Positions 10,155 to 19,099 of a stretch of DNA of 64,000 nt are shown one piece after another. How positions within the stretch are numbered: the first letter of the stretch is position 1; each line of letters opens with the position of its first letter. The DNA comes from Arcobacter porcinus (GTDB lineage Bacteria > Campylobacterota > Campylobacteria > Campylobacterales > Arcobacteraceae): positions 1 to 64,000 of the forward strand of contig NZ_CP036246.2 of NCBI RefSeq assembly GCF_004299785.2, read 5' to 3'. The notes under the pieces are model-generated. The model saw only the letters and a list, made by a program, of their open reading frames with translations, was not told the DNA's origin and searched no databases. The translations under genes and the position numbers were made by a program.

Positions 10155-10937
10155 TTATCTTCCTATCATAATATCAGATGCTTTTATAATAGCATCAACT
10201 TCAAGACCAACTTTTAAACCTAAATTCTTTACAGAATTTGTAGTTACAATAGTTACTATTTTATCTGTATTCCCAATGTCTATAACAACTTCAGAATTTA
10301 CATCACTACCATTTATAGCTTCAATTTTTCCTCTTAATCTATTTCTAGCACTAACTTTTAGGCTAGTATCTGTAGAAATAAGTACATTACTTGATTTAAT
10401 TAAAGCAACAATTTCGTCGTTTTTTTCTAAATCAAGATTCTCAACAGATGTAAGAGTAATAACACTTACAAGCTCTTTTCCACTTTTAAGTTTTAAAGTA
10501 AGTTCTGCATTCACTGCACCTTTGTTTACATTTGAAACAACAGCAATAATTTGGTTTCTAGCACTAATTTGCATTGATAATCTCCTAATTGTTTTTAGAG
10601 TTCCGCTATTTAGATCTGTAATTCTATGTAGATTTTCTAAGAATTTTTTTTGTTCCTCTTTTAAAAGAAAATAAGTATTTAAAAGATTCTCTCCGTAAGG
10701 AGTTAGCTTTGTTCCACCACCACCAACACCACCTGTTTCTCTGATTACTATTGGAGTATTTGATAGATTATTCATATCTTCAATAGCTTCCCAAGCTGCT
10801 TTATAGCTAAGTGGTACCTCTTTTGAAGCTTTATTGATTGAACCTGTTCTTTTAATCGCATCTAAAAGAGCAATTCTTTTTTCAAGTAAAAAAGGTTTGT
10901 CAAAAAGTTCTAAAGTCAAGTTTGATGAAATTTGCAT
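10155..10937 (-). CDS. modE: Molybdate-responsive transcriptional regulator
   Basis: ModE senses molybdate and represses uptake genes. Residues 1-110 form a LysR-like winged helix-turn-helix (LLDAIKRTGSINKASKEVPLSYKAAWEAIEDM) followed by the GGVGGGGTKLTPYG segment typical of ModE. Residues 125-260 contain two TOBE repeats, each starting with SARNQ/SARNR. At 260 residues it is full length. It is the first gene of the operon. A ModE-type palindrome lies 12-33 bp upstream of its ATG and almost touches the AAAGGA ribosome site, so autoregulation is likely. Confidence 0.93.
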   Translation of the reverse strand: MQISSNLTLELFDKPFLLEKRIALLDAIKRTGSINKASKEVPLSYKAAWEAIEDMNNLSNTPIVIRETGGVGGGGTKLTPYGENLLNTYFLLKEEQKKFLENLHRITDLNSGTLKTIRRLSMQISARNQIIAVVSNVNKGAVNAELTLKLKSGKELVSVITLTSVENLDLEKNDEIVALIKSSNVLISTDTSLKVSARNRLRGKIEAINGSDVNSEVVIDIGNTDKIVTIVTTNSVKNLGLKVGLEVDAIIKASDIMIGR

Positions 10938-10948
10938 AAAAATCCTTT

Positions 10949-10970
10949 GTTATATACAGATTTACATAAC
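10949..10970. promoter_or_regulatory. Predicted ModE operator upstream of modE
   Basis: GTTATATA (10949-10956), 6 bp, then TACATAAC (10963-10970) form an inverted repeat with one mismatch. It closely resembles the E. coli ModE box, whose half-sites are TATATAAC-like. It lies between the likely minus-strand -10 (near 10979-10985) and the modE ribosome site, where bound ModE would block the operon. Assignment is by similarity and position. Confidence 0.7.
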
Positions 10971-11081
10971 GACACAAAATATTATCTTTATGTAGCTTAA
11001 GTTATAATGATAACCCAAAATAGGTAAAAAAATATAAATTGATTAAATTAGTTTGAAAACCTAAACAAGAATAAATAAAAA

Positions 11082-11092
11082 ACTGCTATAAT
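11082..11092 (+). promoter_or_regulatory. Extended -10 promoter reading into a long hairpin (no coding gene downstream)
   Basis: TGCTATAAT (11084-11092) is a perfect extended -10 (TGnTATAAT) on the plus strand. The nearest plus-strand protein gene is 1 kb away, and the facing gene (LysR) is on the other strand. Transcription from about 11099 would run directly into the structure at 11115-11176. Confidence 0.5.
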
Positions 11093-11098
11093 TTCGCA

Positions 11099-11180
11099 AT
11101 TTTAAAATATATTGATAAGTGATGAGTATAAAACTTACAGAAAAGTTTAACTAAAACACCTATACTCATCGCTTATTAAT
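11099..11180 (+). ncRNA. Possible small hairpin RNA (or elaborate terminator of the LysR gene)
   Basis: ATAAGTGATGAGTATA (11115-11130) pairs with TATACTCATCGCTTAT (11161-11176) over 16 bp, with one G-U pair if read as plus-strand RNA. The 30-nt loop holds a second small hairpin, AAACTT/AAGTTT. A strong extended -10 lies just upstream on the plus strand. The right arm touches the stop codon of the minus-strand LysR gene, so the structure may instead terminate that gene, although there is no good T-tract. It matches no RNA family I recognise. Confidence 0.35.
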
Positions 11181-12033
11181 CAAAATCTATCTCTTTTAAA
11201 TAATCACTAATCTCTGGAATATTATCAACTCTACAAACCAAGCAAGTGGGAATATTTGCATCAATTTTTGGCAAAATAGTAATTTTTATATCTTTATCAT
11301 ATCCCATTTTTTTAACAAGACTTAAGGGAAGTAAGGATTTCCCCATTCCTACTTTTATACATGAAAGAATTGTTTCTAAATTTCCAAAAGATAAAGACTT
11401 TTCTACATAAATATTTTTTTCTTTATAGTAGTTTCTTAAAAATTCATCATAAACACAACCCTCTTTAAAAGTAAGAGTAACATTTGGTACATCTCTTTTT
11501 TTTGGTTCTAAAATTGCAATCTCCTCTTCAAACTTTTTTAAAACTTTTAGATTTTTATTTTTAGGTTCACCACTTATAAAAGCAATATCTACTTTATAAT
11601 CAAGGATTAGTTCATAAATATCTTTCGTTGTTCCTGTAAAAAGTTCAAGCTGAGTATTTGGGAAGTCATTATGAAGTTTTAGCAAAAAAGGAGAAATTCT
11701 AACAGCTGCATTGCAATCTGTTGAACCAATTTTAAGAGAGTTCATGCTTTTTTCATTTTTTAAGCTTTTAATAGAGTTTTCCATTTTATGAACAATCTCT
11801 AAAGCTTGAGGATAAAATAGCTCTCCACTATTTGTCAAAATAACACCTTTTGGAACTCTATAAAATAGCTCTATATCAAGTATTTTTTCAAGTTGCTTTA
11901 CTCTTGAAGTTACATTTGATTGTGAACATTTAAGCTCATTTGATGCAAGAGAGATACTTTTGTTATCTGCAACAGATATAAAAACTTTTAATAAATTCAA
12001 ATCCATATCATTTTTCCTTATATCATCTATCAT
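11176..12033 (-). CDS. LysR family transcriptional regulator
   Basis: A 285-residue LysR-type regulator. The N-terminal winged helix-turn-helix (about 10-68) contains NLLKVFISVADNKSISLASNELKCSQSNVTSRVKQLE, and the C-terminal part (about 95-280) is the periplasmic-binding-like effector domain. It is divergent from the MFS transporter gene at 12104 with a 70-bp spacer, the classical arrangement for a LysR protein controlling its neighbour. The effector is unknown. The ATG gives the full helix-turn-helix; MDLNLL at residue 10 is an alternative, more typical start. Confidence 0.9.
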   Translation of the reverse strand: MIDDIRKNDMDLNLLKVFISVADNKSISLASNELKCSQSNVTSRVKQLEKILDIELFYRVPKGVILTNSGELFYPQALEIVHKMENSIKSLKNEKSMNSLKIGSTDCNAAVRISPFLLKLHNDFPNTQLELFTGTTKDIYELILDYKVDIAFISGEPKNKNLKVLKKFEEEIAILEPKKRDVPNVTLTFKEGCVYDEFLRNYYKEKNIYVEKSLSFGNLETILSCIKVGMGKSLLPLSLVKKMGYDKDIKITILPKIDANIPTCLVCRVDNIPEISDYLKEIDFD

Positions 12034-12103
12034 TATTGATTATTTGACATAGAATAATCCTTAGTGATATGATAACAAAAATTTGACTTAAGAGAGATGA
12101 GAG

Positions 12104-13285
12104 ATGTTAAAGATTTTTGATAGAAATAACAATATTGCAATATTAATTGCTGGTATATTTTCCATTATAATTGGATTAGGAGTTGCTAGATTTGCATTTA
12201 CTGGATTAATTCCAGCTATGCTTGAAGACTATTTAAGTATTAAATTTGTAGGAATTTTAGCTTCATTAAATTTTGCTGGATATTTAGCTGGATCAATCTT
12301 TTCAATGTTTGTAAAAGATATAAATGTGAAAGTTTATCTATATAGATTGGGAGTTTTTCTTGCAATTTCTAGTACTTTTGTTTTGGCTTTTAGTGATAAT
12401 AATACATTTTGGATGATTGCAAGAGTTTTAGGTGGATTTGCTGGAGCTATGTGTTTGATTGTAGGAACAGCTATTGTTATGCAAAAACTTACTATTAAAA
12501 GTAAAACAAAAGCTATGGGAATACATTTTAGTGGAATTGGTTTTTCTATTTTAACAACAGATTTAATAGCAAGATTTTTTCTAAGTTTAGATTACACTTG
12601 GAGAGATTCGTGGACTATTTTGGCAATATTTGCTCTTGTATTATCATTTTATAGTGTTTATATATTATCTTTTGATAAAGAGGTAAAACAAAACTCTGTT
12701 AAAGTAAAATTTGATTTTTCTTTATTTACACCATTTGTAATTGTTTTGATTATGGCATATTTTGCAGAAGGAATAGGATTTGTAGTTCAAGCTACATTCT
12801 TACCAGATATTATAAACAATCTTCCAGGACTTGAAGGATATGGAAGTATTACTTGGACTTTGGTTGGACTTGCTGGAATTCCATCTTGTATAATTTGGAT
12901 GCTTCTTGCACATAGATTTGGGAGTTCAAATATAATTATAATTGCTCTTTTACTTCAAGCAGTAGGAATTTTAATCCCTGTATTTAGTGCAAACATATAT
13001 TTAAACTTTTTAAGTGGTATTTTATATGGAGGAACATTTATAGGACTTGTTGCACTTTTTATGAATTTAGGTGGACAATTATCAAAAGGAAACCCAGTTG
13101 TTTTGATGGGTGCTATGACATCTTCTTATGGAATAGGACAAGTTGTAGCACCGCTTTATAGTATATATTTTATTGAAAAGTATGGAAACTATGATTATGC
13201 ACTTATTCTAACAGCTATTATTGTTATTGGAGGAGCTTTTATACTTTTATTAGCTAAAAAATTTGAACCAAGTGATATCTCTTAA
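12104..13285 (+). CDS. MFS transporter, YbfB/YjiJ family
   Basis: A 393-residue major facilitator with about 12 transmembrane segments. The start, IIGLGVARFAFTGLIPAML, followed by GYLAGSIFS and GRLLGGFAGA-like segments (here ARVLGGFAGAM), is characteristic of the YbfB/YjiJ branch. No member of this branch has a well-established substrate. It is transcribed away from the LysR gene and is probably its target. A strong bidirectional hairpin terminator lies at its stop codon. Confidence 0.88.
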   Translation: MLKIFDRNNNIAILIAGIFSIIIGLGVARFAFTGLIPAMLEDYLSIKFVGILASLNFAGYLAGSIFSMFVKDINVKVYLYRLGVFLAISSTFVLAFSDNNTFWMIARVLGGFAGAMCLIVGTAIVMQKLTIKSKTKAMGIHFSGIGFSILTTDLIARFFLSLDYTWRDSWTILAIFALVLSFYSVYILSFDKEVKQNSVKVKFDFSLFTPFVIVLIMAYFAEGIGFVVQATFLPDIINNLPGLEGYGSITWTLVGLAGIPSCIIWMLLAHRFGSSNIIIIALLLQAVGILIPVFSANIYLNFLSGILYGGTFIGLVALFMNLGGQLSKGNPVVLMGAMTSSYGIGQVVAPLYSIYFIEKYGNYDYALILTAIIVIGGAFILLLAKKFEPSDIS

Positions 13286-13304
13286 ATTTTAAGAGTTTCA
13301 CTTG
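13269..13304. terminator. Bidirectional terminator between the MFS transporter and the RluA-type synthase gene
   Basis: CAAGTGA (13269-13275) pairs with TCACTTG (13298-13304). Inside it CTCTTAA pairs with TTAAGAG (13279-13285 and 13289-13295). This two-part stem spans the 3' ends of two convergent genes and includes the MFS stop codon. Confidence 0.75.
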
Positions 13305-14200
13305 ATTTGATTTAAAATATCTTGATTTTTTGAGTAGAGTTTATAAGTAATTCCTTTATAAGGAAACTCTAGATGATTTGCATGAAGCCAAAGTCTATTT
13401 GAACCTGTAACTTTAAATCTATCTTCTTTACTTAGTGTTTTATTTAGATAATTTTCAGCATTTACATCATCAACTCCATAAATTGGATCTCCTAAAATTG
13501 TATGACCTATTGAGTGAAGATGAACTCTTATTTGGTGTTGTCTTCCTGTAAGTGGAATTGCTTCAACTAAAGTAAGATTTTTATTTTTGTTATAAAAAAT
13601 AGGTTTTATAATAGTAATTGACTCTTTCCCTCCCTCATGTTCATTACAAACTTTCATTCTAACACCAATTAAAAGTCCTTCTCTATCAAGAGCTTTATCA
13701 ATTCTTATCTCATTTTTAATTTCACCATTTACAATGGCTAAATATGATTTATGATATTTCTTATCTTGAAACATATCTTTTAGCTCTATTTCACTCTTTT
13801 TATTTTTTCCAACAATTACTAAGCCACTTGTTTCAGCATCAATTCTATGAATTAGGTTTGCATTTTCTCCAAAGTGATAACGAATTTCATCTAAAAGTGA
13901 ATACTCTGTATTTTTTGAAATTGGGTGAACCATAAGATGAGTTGGCTTATCAAAAATTGCAAAATCTTGAAATTCTAATAAAGGTTTCAATCCTCTTGTT
14001 TGACCCTCAAAAAGTGCTATAAATATGTACTCTGTTGGTATTGTTTCACCTGTATTTATGCTATTCATATTTTCATCAAAAACTCTTCCTTTTGAGACAA
14101 GTCTTTGGGCTATTTTGCCCTCTAATTCGAGGTTGTGTACCAAAAAAGATTGTATTCTTTTCTCTTTTATTGCTTTATATTTCTTAAGTGTAAATGCCAA
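13298..14200 (-). CDS. RluA family pseudouridine synthase
   Basis: The 300-residue protein isomerises uridine to pseudouridine in rRNA or tRNA. An S4-like RNA-binding N-terminus (about 12-55) precedes the catalytic domain, whose active-site motif HRIDAETSGL (around residue 115) contains the catalytic aspartate. LTGRQHQIRVHLHSIGHTILGDPIYG near 215-240 is the conserved RluA-family segment. The start is TTG with an AGGAAAAG site upstream. Campylobacterota encode several RluA paralogues, so the target uridine cannot be assigned here. Confidence 0.88.
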   Translation of the reverse strand: MAFTLKKYKAIKEKRIQSFLVHNLELEGKIAQRLVSKGRVFDENMNSINTGETIPTEYIFIALFEGQTRGLKPLLEFQDFAIFDKPTHLMVHPISKNTEYSLLDEIRYHFGENANLIHRIDAETSGLVIVGKNKKSEIELKDMFQDKKYHKSYLAIVNGEIKNEIRIDKALDREGLLIGVRMKVCNEHEGGKESITIIKPIFYNKNKNLTLVEAIPLTGRQHQIRVHLHSIGHTILGDPIYGVDDVNAENYLNKTLSKEDRFKVTGSNRLWLHANHLEFPYKGITYKLYSKNQDILNQIK

Positions 14201-14312
14201 ATCTTTTCCTTAGATTTTATCTTATATTTTGTTCTACTTGGGTATAGTTCAAATTCAAAATTAATACAATTTTATTATAAATTTTATAGAAATATGATTA
14301 GAAGGGTGATTT

Positions 14313-15641
14313 ATGGTTGAAAGATATGCTAGAGAACAAATGAGTTCAAAATGGACACAAGAGGCAAGATATGCAGCTTGGCTAGAAGTAGAAAAAGCAG
14401 CTGTAAAAGCTTGGAATAAATTAGGTCTTATACCAGATAGTGACTGCGAAAAAATAGTAAAAAATGCAAAGTTTTCTGTTGAAAGAATTGAAGAGATTGA
14501 AGCAATTACTAAACATGATTTAATAGCATTTAATACAAGTGTAAGTGAGAGTTTAGGAGAAGAATCAAGATGGTTTCACTATGGAATGACATCTTCAGAT
14601 GCTGTTGATACAGGTGTTGCTTTACAAATGAGAGACTCTTTAGAGATTATTATTGATGATGTAAAAATGCTTATGGAATCTATTAAAAAAAGAGCACAAG
14701 AGCACAAATATACATTAATGGTAGGAAGAAGTCACGGAATTCATGGAGAACCAATTACATTTGGATTAACTCTTGCAGTTTGGTATGATGAAGTTGCACG
14801 ACATCTTAAAAATCTTGAAGATACTATGGAAGTAATCGCTGTTGGGCAAATAAGTGGAGCTATGGGTAATTTTGCTCATGCACCTTTAGAACTTGAAGAG
14901 TATGCAATGGCTGAACTTGGATTAAAACCAGAACCTTGTTCTAATCAAGTTATTCATAGAGACAGATATGCAAGACTTGCTACTACTTTAGCACTTTTAG
15001 CATCAAGTGTAGAAAAATTTGCTGTTCAAGTAAGACATCTTCAAAGAACAGAAGTTTATGAAGCAGAAGAGTATTTTGCAACTGGACAAAAAGGAAGTTC
15101 AGCAATGCCACATAAAAGAAATCCAATATTAACAGAAAATATAACTGGACTTGCAAGAATGATAAGAGCTTATTGTATTCCAGCACTGGAAAATGTTGCA
15201 CTATGGCATGAAAGAGATATTTCTCACTCTTCAACAGAGAGATTCTGGTTACCAGATGCATTTATAACAACAGATTTTATGCTTCATAGAATGAATAGCG
15301 TTATTGCAAATCTTACAGTAATGCCTGAAAATATGATGAAAAATCTAAATCTTACAGGTGGATTAGTGTTTTCACAAAGAGTTTTACTTGAACTTCCAAA
15401 AGCTGGAGTTAGTAGAGAAGATGCTTATAAAATAGTTCAAAGAAATGCTATGAAAGTTTGGGAAGGTATTCAAAAAGGAAAAGCAACAACAGATGAAAAT
15501 GGAGATTCACTATATTTACAATATTTATTGGCTGATGAAGATTTAAGAAATAGTCTAAGTGAAGAAAAAATTAGAGAGTGCTTTAATTTTGACTATTACA
15601 CAAAAAATGTTGATGCAATTTATAACAGAGTATTCAAATAA
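14313..15641 (+). CDS. purB: Adenylosuccinate lyase
   Basis: PurB cleaves SAICAR to AICAR and adenylosuccinate to AMP plus fumarate in purine synthesis. The 442-residue protein shows the fumarase/aspartase superfamily signature SSAMPHKRNPILTENI (about 262-277), which carries the flexible catalytic serine loop. It also has GMTSSDAVDTG near 90 and GRSHGIHGEPITFG near 140 with the catalytic histidine. Length and motif order are typical. It begins 112 bp after the divergent synthase gene. nrdA follows after 15 bp, a linkage also seen in Campylobacter. Confidence 0.98.
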   Translation: MVERYAREQMSSKWTQEARYAAWLEVEKAAVKAWNKLGLIPDSDCEKIVKNAKFSVERIEEIEAITKHDLIAFNTSVSESLGEESRWFHYGMTSSDAVDTGVALQMRDSLEIIIDDVKMLMESIKKRAQEHKYTLMVGRSHGIHGEPITFGLTLAVWYDEVARHLKNLEDTMEVIAVGQISGAMGNFAHAPLELEEYAMAELGLKPEPCSNQVIHRDRYARLATTLALLASSVEKFAVQVRHLQRTEVYEAEEYFATGQKGSSAMPHKRNPILTENITGLARMIRAYCIPALENVALWHERDISHSSTERFWLPDAFITTDFMLHRMNSVIANLTVMPENMMKNLNLTGGLVFSQRVLLELPKAGVSREDAYKIVQRNAMKVWEGIQKGKATTDENGDSLYLQYLLADEDLRNSLSEEKIRECFNFDYYTKNVDAIYNRVFK

Positions 15642-15656
15642 ATTAGGGGATTACTT

Positions 15657-18041
15657 ATGGCAATTATGATTTTAAAAAGAAATGGTAGAAAAGAGATATT
15701 AGATATTACTAAAATACAAAAAATGACTATTGAAGCTACAAAAGATTTAGATGGAGTTTCTCAAAGTGAATTAGAACTTGATTCTCAAATCAAATTCATT
15801 GATGGTATGAAAAGTAGTGATATTCAAGATGCTTTAATTAAAACTGCTGTTGAAAAGATAGATATTGATGTTCCAAATTGGACTTTTGTGGCAGCAAGAC
15901 TATTTTTATATGATTTATATCATAGAGTTGGAATAGCAACTCATGGAATAAAAGGGGAAGCTTATAGAGAGTTATCTGATTATATAGATTATGGGATAAA
16001 AGCTGGAAGAATAGTTCCATCTTTATCAAATGGATATGATGTAGATGATTTAAATAAGTATATAAAACCAGAAAGAGATTATCTTTTTAACTATTTAGGG
16101 ATTAAAACTCTATATGATAGATATTTACTTAAAAATTCAAAAGGTGAACCAATAGAGTTACCACAACAGATGTTTATGGCAATAGCTATGTTTTTAGCAC
16201 AAGATGAAAAAGATAAACAAAATAAAGCAAAAGAGTTTTATGATGTAATCTCTAAGTTTGAAGTAATGCTTGCAACTCCAACACTTTCAAATGCTAGAAC
16301 AAATAGACACCAACTATCTTCTTGTTATATTGGTTCAAGTCCTGATAATATTGAAGGTATTTTTGATGGATATAAAGAGATGTCACTTTTATCTAAATAT
16401 GGTGGTGGGATTGGATGGGATTGGAACCAAATAAGATCTTTAGGTGGTTCTATTGATGGTCACAAAAGTGCAGCTGGTGGTACTGTTCCATTTCTAAAAA
16501 TTACAAATGATATTGCAATTGCTGTTGATCAATTAGGAACAAGAAAAGGAGCAATTGCAGTATATCTTGAGCCTTGGCATATGGATATAACAGACTTCAT
16601 TGATTTAAAGAAAAATAGTGGTGAAGAAAGAAGAAGAGCACATGATCTATTCCCAGCACTTTGGATAAGTGATTTATTTATGCAAAGAGTTTTAGATGAT
16701 TCTTATTGGACTCTGTTTGATCCAGCTGAAGTAAAAGATTTAAGTGAATGTTTTGGAAAAGAGTTTGAAGATAAATATATTGCTTATGAAAATGATGATT
16801 CTATTACAAAAAACAGAATAAAAGCAAAAGATTTATGGAAAAAGATTTTAACATCTTATTTTGAAAGCGGAAGTCCATTCTTATGTTTTAAAGATACAGC
16901 AAATAGAGCTAATCCAAATCCACATACAGGGCATATTAGAAGTTCAAATCTTTGTACAGAAATATTCCAAAATACAAACCCAAATCATTATAAAATTAGA
17001 TTAGAGTTCGAAGATGGAACAATAAAAACTTTTGAAGAAGAAGATTTAATTATTGTAGATGGTGGAATCACTAAAAAAGCAAACAAAGTAACAGCTTTAG
17101 ATAGTATAAATGGTAAAAAGATTTTTATAGTTGAAAAAGAGAAAATAGATGGAGATACAGCAGTTTGTAATCTTGCTTCTATAAATCTTTCAAGAATTAA
17201 TACATTTGAAGATATAAAAAGAGTAACACCAATTGCTATAAATATGCTTGATAATGTTATTGATTTAAACTTCTATCCACTTAGAAAAGTAAAAGCTACA
17301 AACTTAAAAACAAGAAGTATTGGACTTGGAGTTATGGGTGAAGCTGAGATGCTTGCAAACTATAAGATATCTTGGGGAAGTAGTGAACACTTTAAGAAAA
17401 TAGATGAAGTTATGGAAGCAATATCATATAATGCTATTCTTTCAAGTTCAAATTTAGCACAAGAAAAAGGTTCTTACCCTACTTTTGAAGGTTCAAATTG
17501 GTCTAAAGGTATAATGCCACACGACAATACTCCACAAGCTGTAAATGCTCTTGTAGCAAAAGATCTTTTTGATAGTTCTTGCGATTGGGATTATTTAAGA
17601 GAAAAAGTTAAAAAAGATGGAATGAGAAATGGTTACCTTATGGCTATTGCTCCAACATCATCAATATCTATTTTAGTTGGAACAACACAGGCAATAGAAC
17701 CTGTTTATAAAAGAAAATGGTTTGAAGAAAATTTAAGTGGATTAATACCTGTTGTTGTACCAAAATTAAGTCCAGAAACTTGGGAATACTATACACCAGC
17801 ATTTGAAATTGATCAGTTACAATTAATTAAAGCTGCATCAATAAGGCAAAAATGGATAGATCAAGGACAAAGTACAAATATCTTCATGAGTTTAGATAAA
17901 GCAAGTGGAAGATATCTTCACGAAATCTATACTTTAGCTTGGAAACTTGGTCTTAAATCAACATATTATTTAAGAAGTCAAAGTCCAGAAGCTAAAAATG
18001 ATATAGAAGATAGAAGCATGGAGTGTGCTGGTTGTCAATAA
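15657..18041 (+). CDS. nrdA: Ribonucleoside-diphosphate reductase alpha subunit (class Ia)
   Basis: NrdA is the catalytic subunit that reduces ribonucleoside diphosphates with NrdB. The 794 residues begin with an ATP-cone (about 4-95). The redox cysteine pair is SSCYIG (Cys223) and AVCNLAS (Cys504). NLCTE (Cys433) supplies the radical cysteine with its Asn and Glu partners. STYYLRSQ carries the two radical-transfer tyrosines, and ECAGC at the C-terminus is the swinging dithiol. About 50 extra residues separate Cys433 and Cys504, which are 23 apart in E. coli (439 and 462). nrdB follows after 29 bp. Confidence 0.98.
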   Translation: MAIMILKRNGRKEILDITKIQKMTIEATKDLDGVSQSELELDSQIKFIDGMKSSDIQDALIKTAVEKIDIDVPNWTFVAARLFLYDLYHRVGIATHGIKGEAYRELSDYIDYGIKAGRIVPSLSNGYDVDDLNKYIKPERDYLFNYLGIKTLYDRYLLKNSKGEPIELPQQMFMAIAMFLAQDEKDKQNKAKEFYDVISKFEVMLATPTLSNARTNRHQLSSCYIGSSPDNIEGIFDGYKEMSLLSKYGGGIGWDWNQIRSLGGSIDGHKSAAGGTVPFLKITNDIAIAVDQLGTRKGAIAVYLEPWHMDITDFIDLKKNSGEERRRAHDLFPALWISDLFMQRVLDDSYWTLFDPAEVKDLSECFGKEFEDKYIAYENDDSITKNRIKAKDLWKKILTSYFESGSPFLCFKDTANRANPNPHTGHIRSSNLCTEIFQNTNPNHYKIRLEFEDGTIKTFEEEDLIIVDGGITKKANKVTALDSINGKKIFIVEKEKIDGDTAVCNLASINLSRINTFEDIKRVTPIAINMLDNVIDLNFYPLRKVKATNLKTRSIGLGVMGEAEMLANYKISWGSSEHFKKIDEVMEAISYNAILSSSNLAQEKGSYPTFEGSNWSKGIMPHDNTPQAVNALVAKDLFDSSCDWDYLREKVKKDGMRNGYLMAIAPTSSISILVGTTQAIEPVYKRKWFEENLSGLIPVVVPKLSPETWEYYTPAFEIDQLQLIKAASIRQKWIDQGQSTNIFMSLDKASGRYLHEIYTLAWKLGLKSTYYLRSQSPEAKNDIEDRSMECAGCQ

Positions 18042-18070
18042 TAACAAAGTAAATATTTTAGGAGAGAAAA

Positions 18071-19093
18071 TTGCAAAGAAAAACTATATATAACCCAGAA
18101 TCAAAAGAGAGTTTAAATGAAAGAAGAGTTTTTGGTGGAAACTCTGATGGAATGATAAACTTTACAAAATTAAAATATCAATGGGCATTAAATCTTTGGG
18201 ATATGATGGAAGCAAATACTTGGTTCCCAAGAGAAGTTCAAATGACACAAGATGCAAAAGATTATATGTATCTAACTGAAGCTGAAAAAAGAATGTATGA
18301 TTTAGTTTTAAGTCAGCTTATTTTTATGGATTCTTTACAAACGAACAATCTTATGGATAATATAAATCCTTATATCACTGCTCCTGAAATAAATGCTTGT
18401 CTTTCAAGACAATCGTATGAAGAAGCAAACCATAGTAAATCATATGCTGTTATGGTTGAATCAATCTCTGATAATACAGATTTAATCTACGATATGTGGA
18501 AAAAAGATGCAAAATTAAAAGAGAAAAACACTTATATTGCGGGTGTTTATGAAGATTTAGCAAATGGTGAATTAACTGATGAAAAACTTCTTTTAGCTAT
18601 GTTTGCTAATCAAATTTTAGAAGGTTTATATTTCTATGCTGGATTTGCTGCAATTTATGCTCTTGGTAAATCAGGAAAAATGCTTGGTAGCTCTCAGATG
18701 ATTAGATTTATTCAAAGAGATGAAGTTACACACCTTTTACTTTTCCAAAATATGATAAATAGTGTAAGAAAAGAAAGACCTGAACTATTTACAAATGAAT
18801 TAGAAGATAAAGTAAGAAAAATGTTTAGAAAAGCTGTTGATTTGGAATCATCTTGGGGTGCTTATATTACTCAAGGACAAATTTTAGGTTTTACAGATGG
18901 AATTATTAGACAGTACATTGAGTATTTAGCAGATAGAAGATTAGAAGCTGTTGGATATAAAGCTGAATATGGTTCAAAACATCCAATTCCTTGGGTTGAT
19001 GGATATGCTAGTTTTAATGATCAAAGAACAAACTTCTTTGAAGGAAATGTTGTAAACTACTCAAAAGGTAGTATAGATTTTGATGACTTCTAG
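18071..19093 (+). CDS. nrdB: Ribonucleoside-diphosphate reductase beta subunit (class Ia)
   Basis: NrdB houses the di-iron centre and stable tyrosyl radical that activates NrdA. The 340-residue protein has the first iron ligand in FMDSLQTN, then EEANHSKSY. There the Glu and His are iron ligands and the Tyr four residues after the His is the expected radical site. Later ligands lie in LEGLYF and [10 protein letters not shown]. The start is TTG with AGGAGAG upstream, giving the usual MQRKTIYNP-like N-terminus. It is co-transcribed with nrdA. Confidence 0.97.
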   Translation: MQRKTIYNPESKESLNERRVFGGNSDGMINFTKLKYQWALNLWDMMEANTWFPREVQMTQDAKDYMYLTEAEKRMYDLVLSQLIFMDSLQTNNLMDNINPYITAPEINACLSRQSYEEANHSKSYAVMVESISDNTDLIYDMWKKDAKLKEKNTYIAGVYEDLANGELTDEKLLLAMFANQILEGLYFYAGFAAIYALGKSGKMLGSSQMIRFIQRDEVTHLLLFQNMINSVRKERPELFTNELEDKVRKMFRKAVDLESSWGAYITQGQILGFTDGIIRQYIEYLADRRLEAVGYKAEYGSKHPIPWVDGYASFNDQRTNFFEGNVVNYSKGSIDFDDF

Positions 19094-19099
19094 TAGATA

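Noticed and set aside
10276-10674. Open plus-strand frame of 132 codons inside modE.
   Set aside because: Antisense to a well-supported modE with two TOBE domains; low-complexity composition and no ribosome site.
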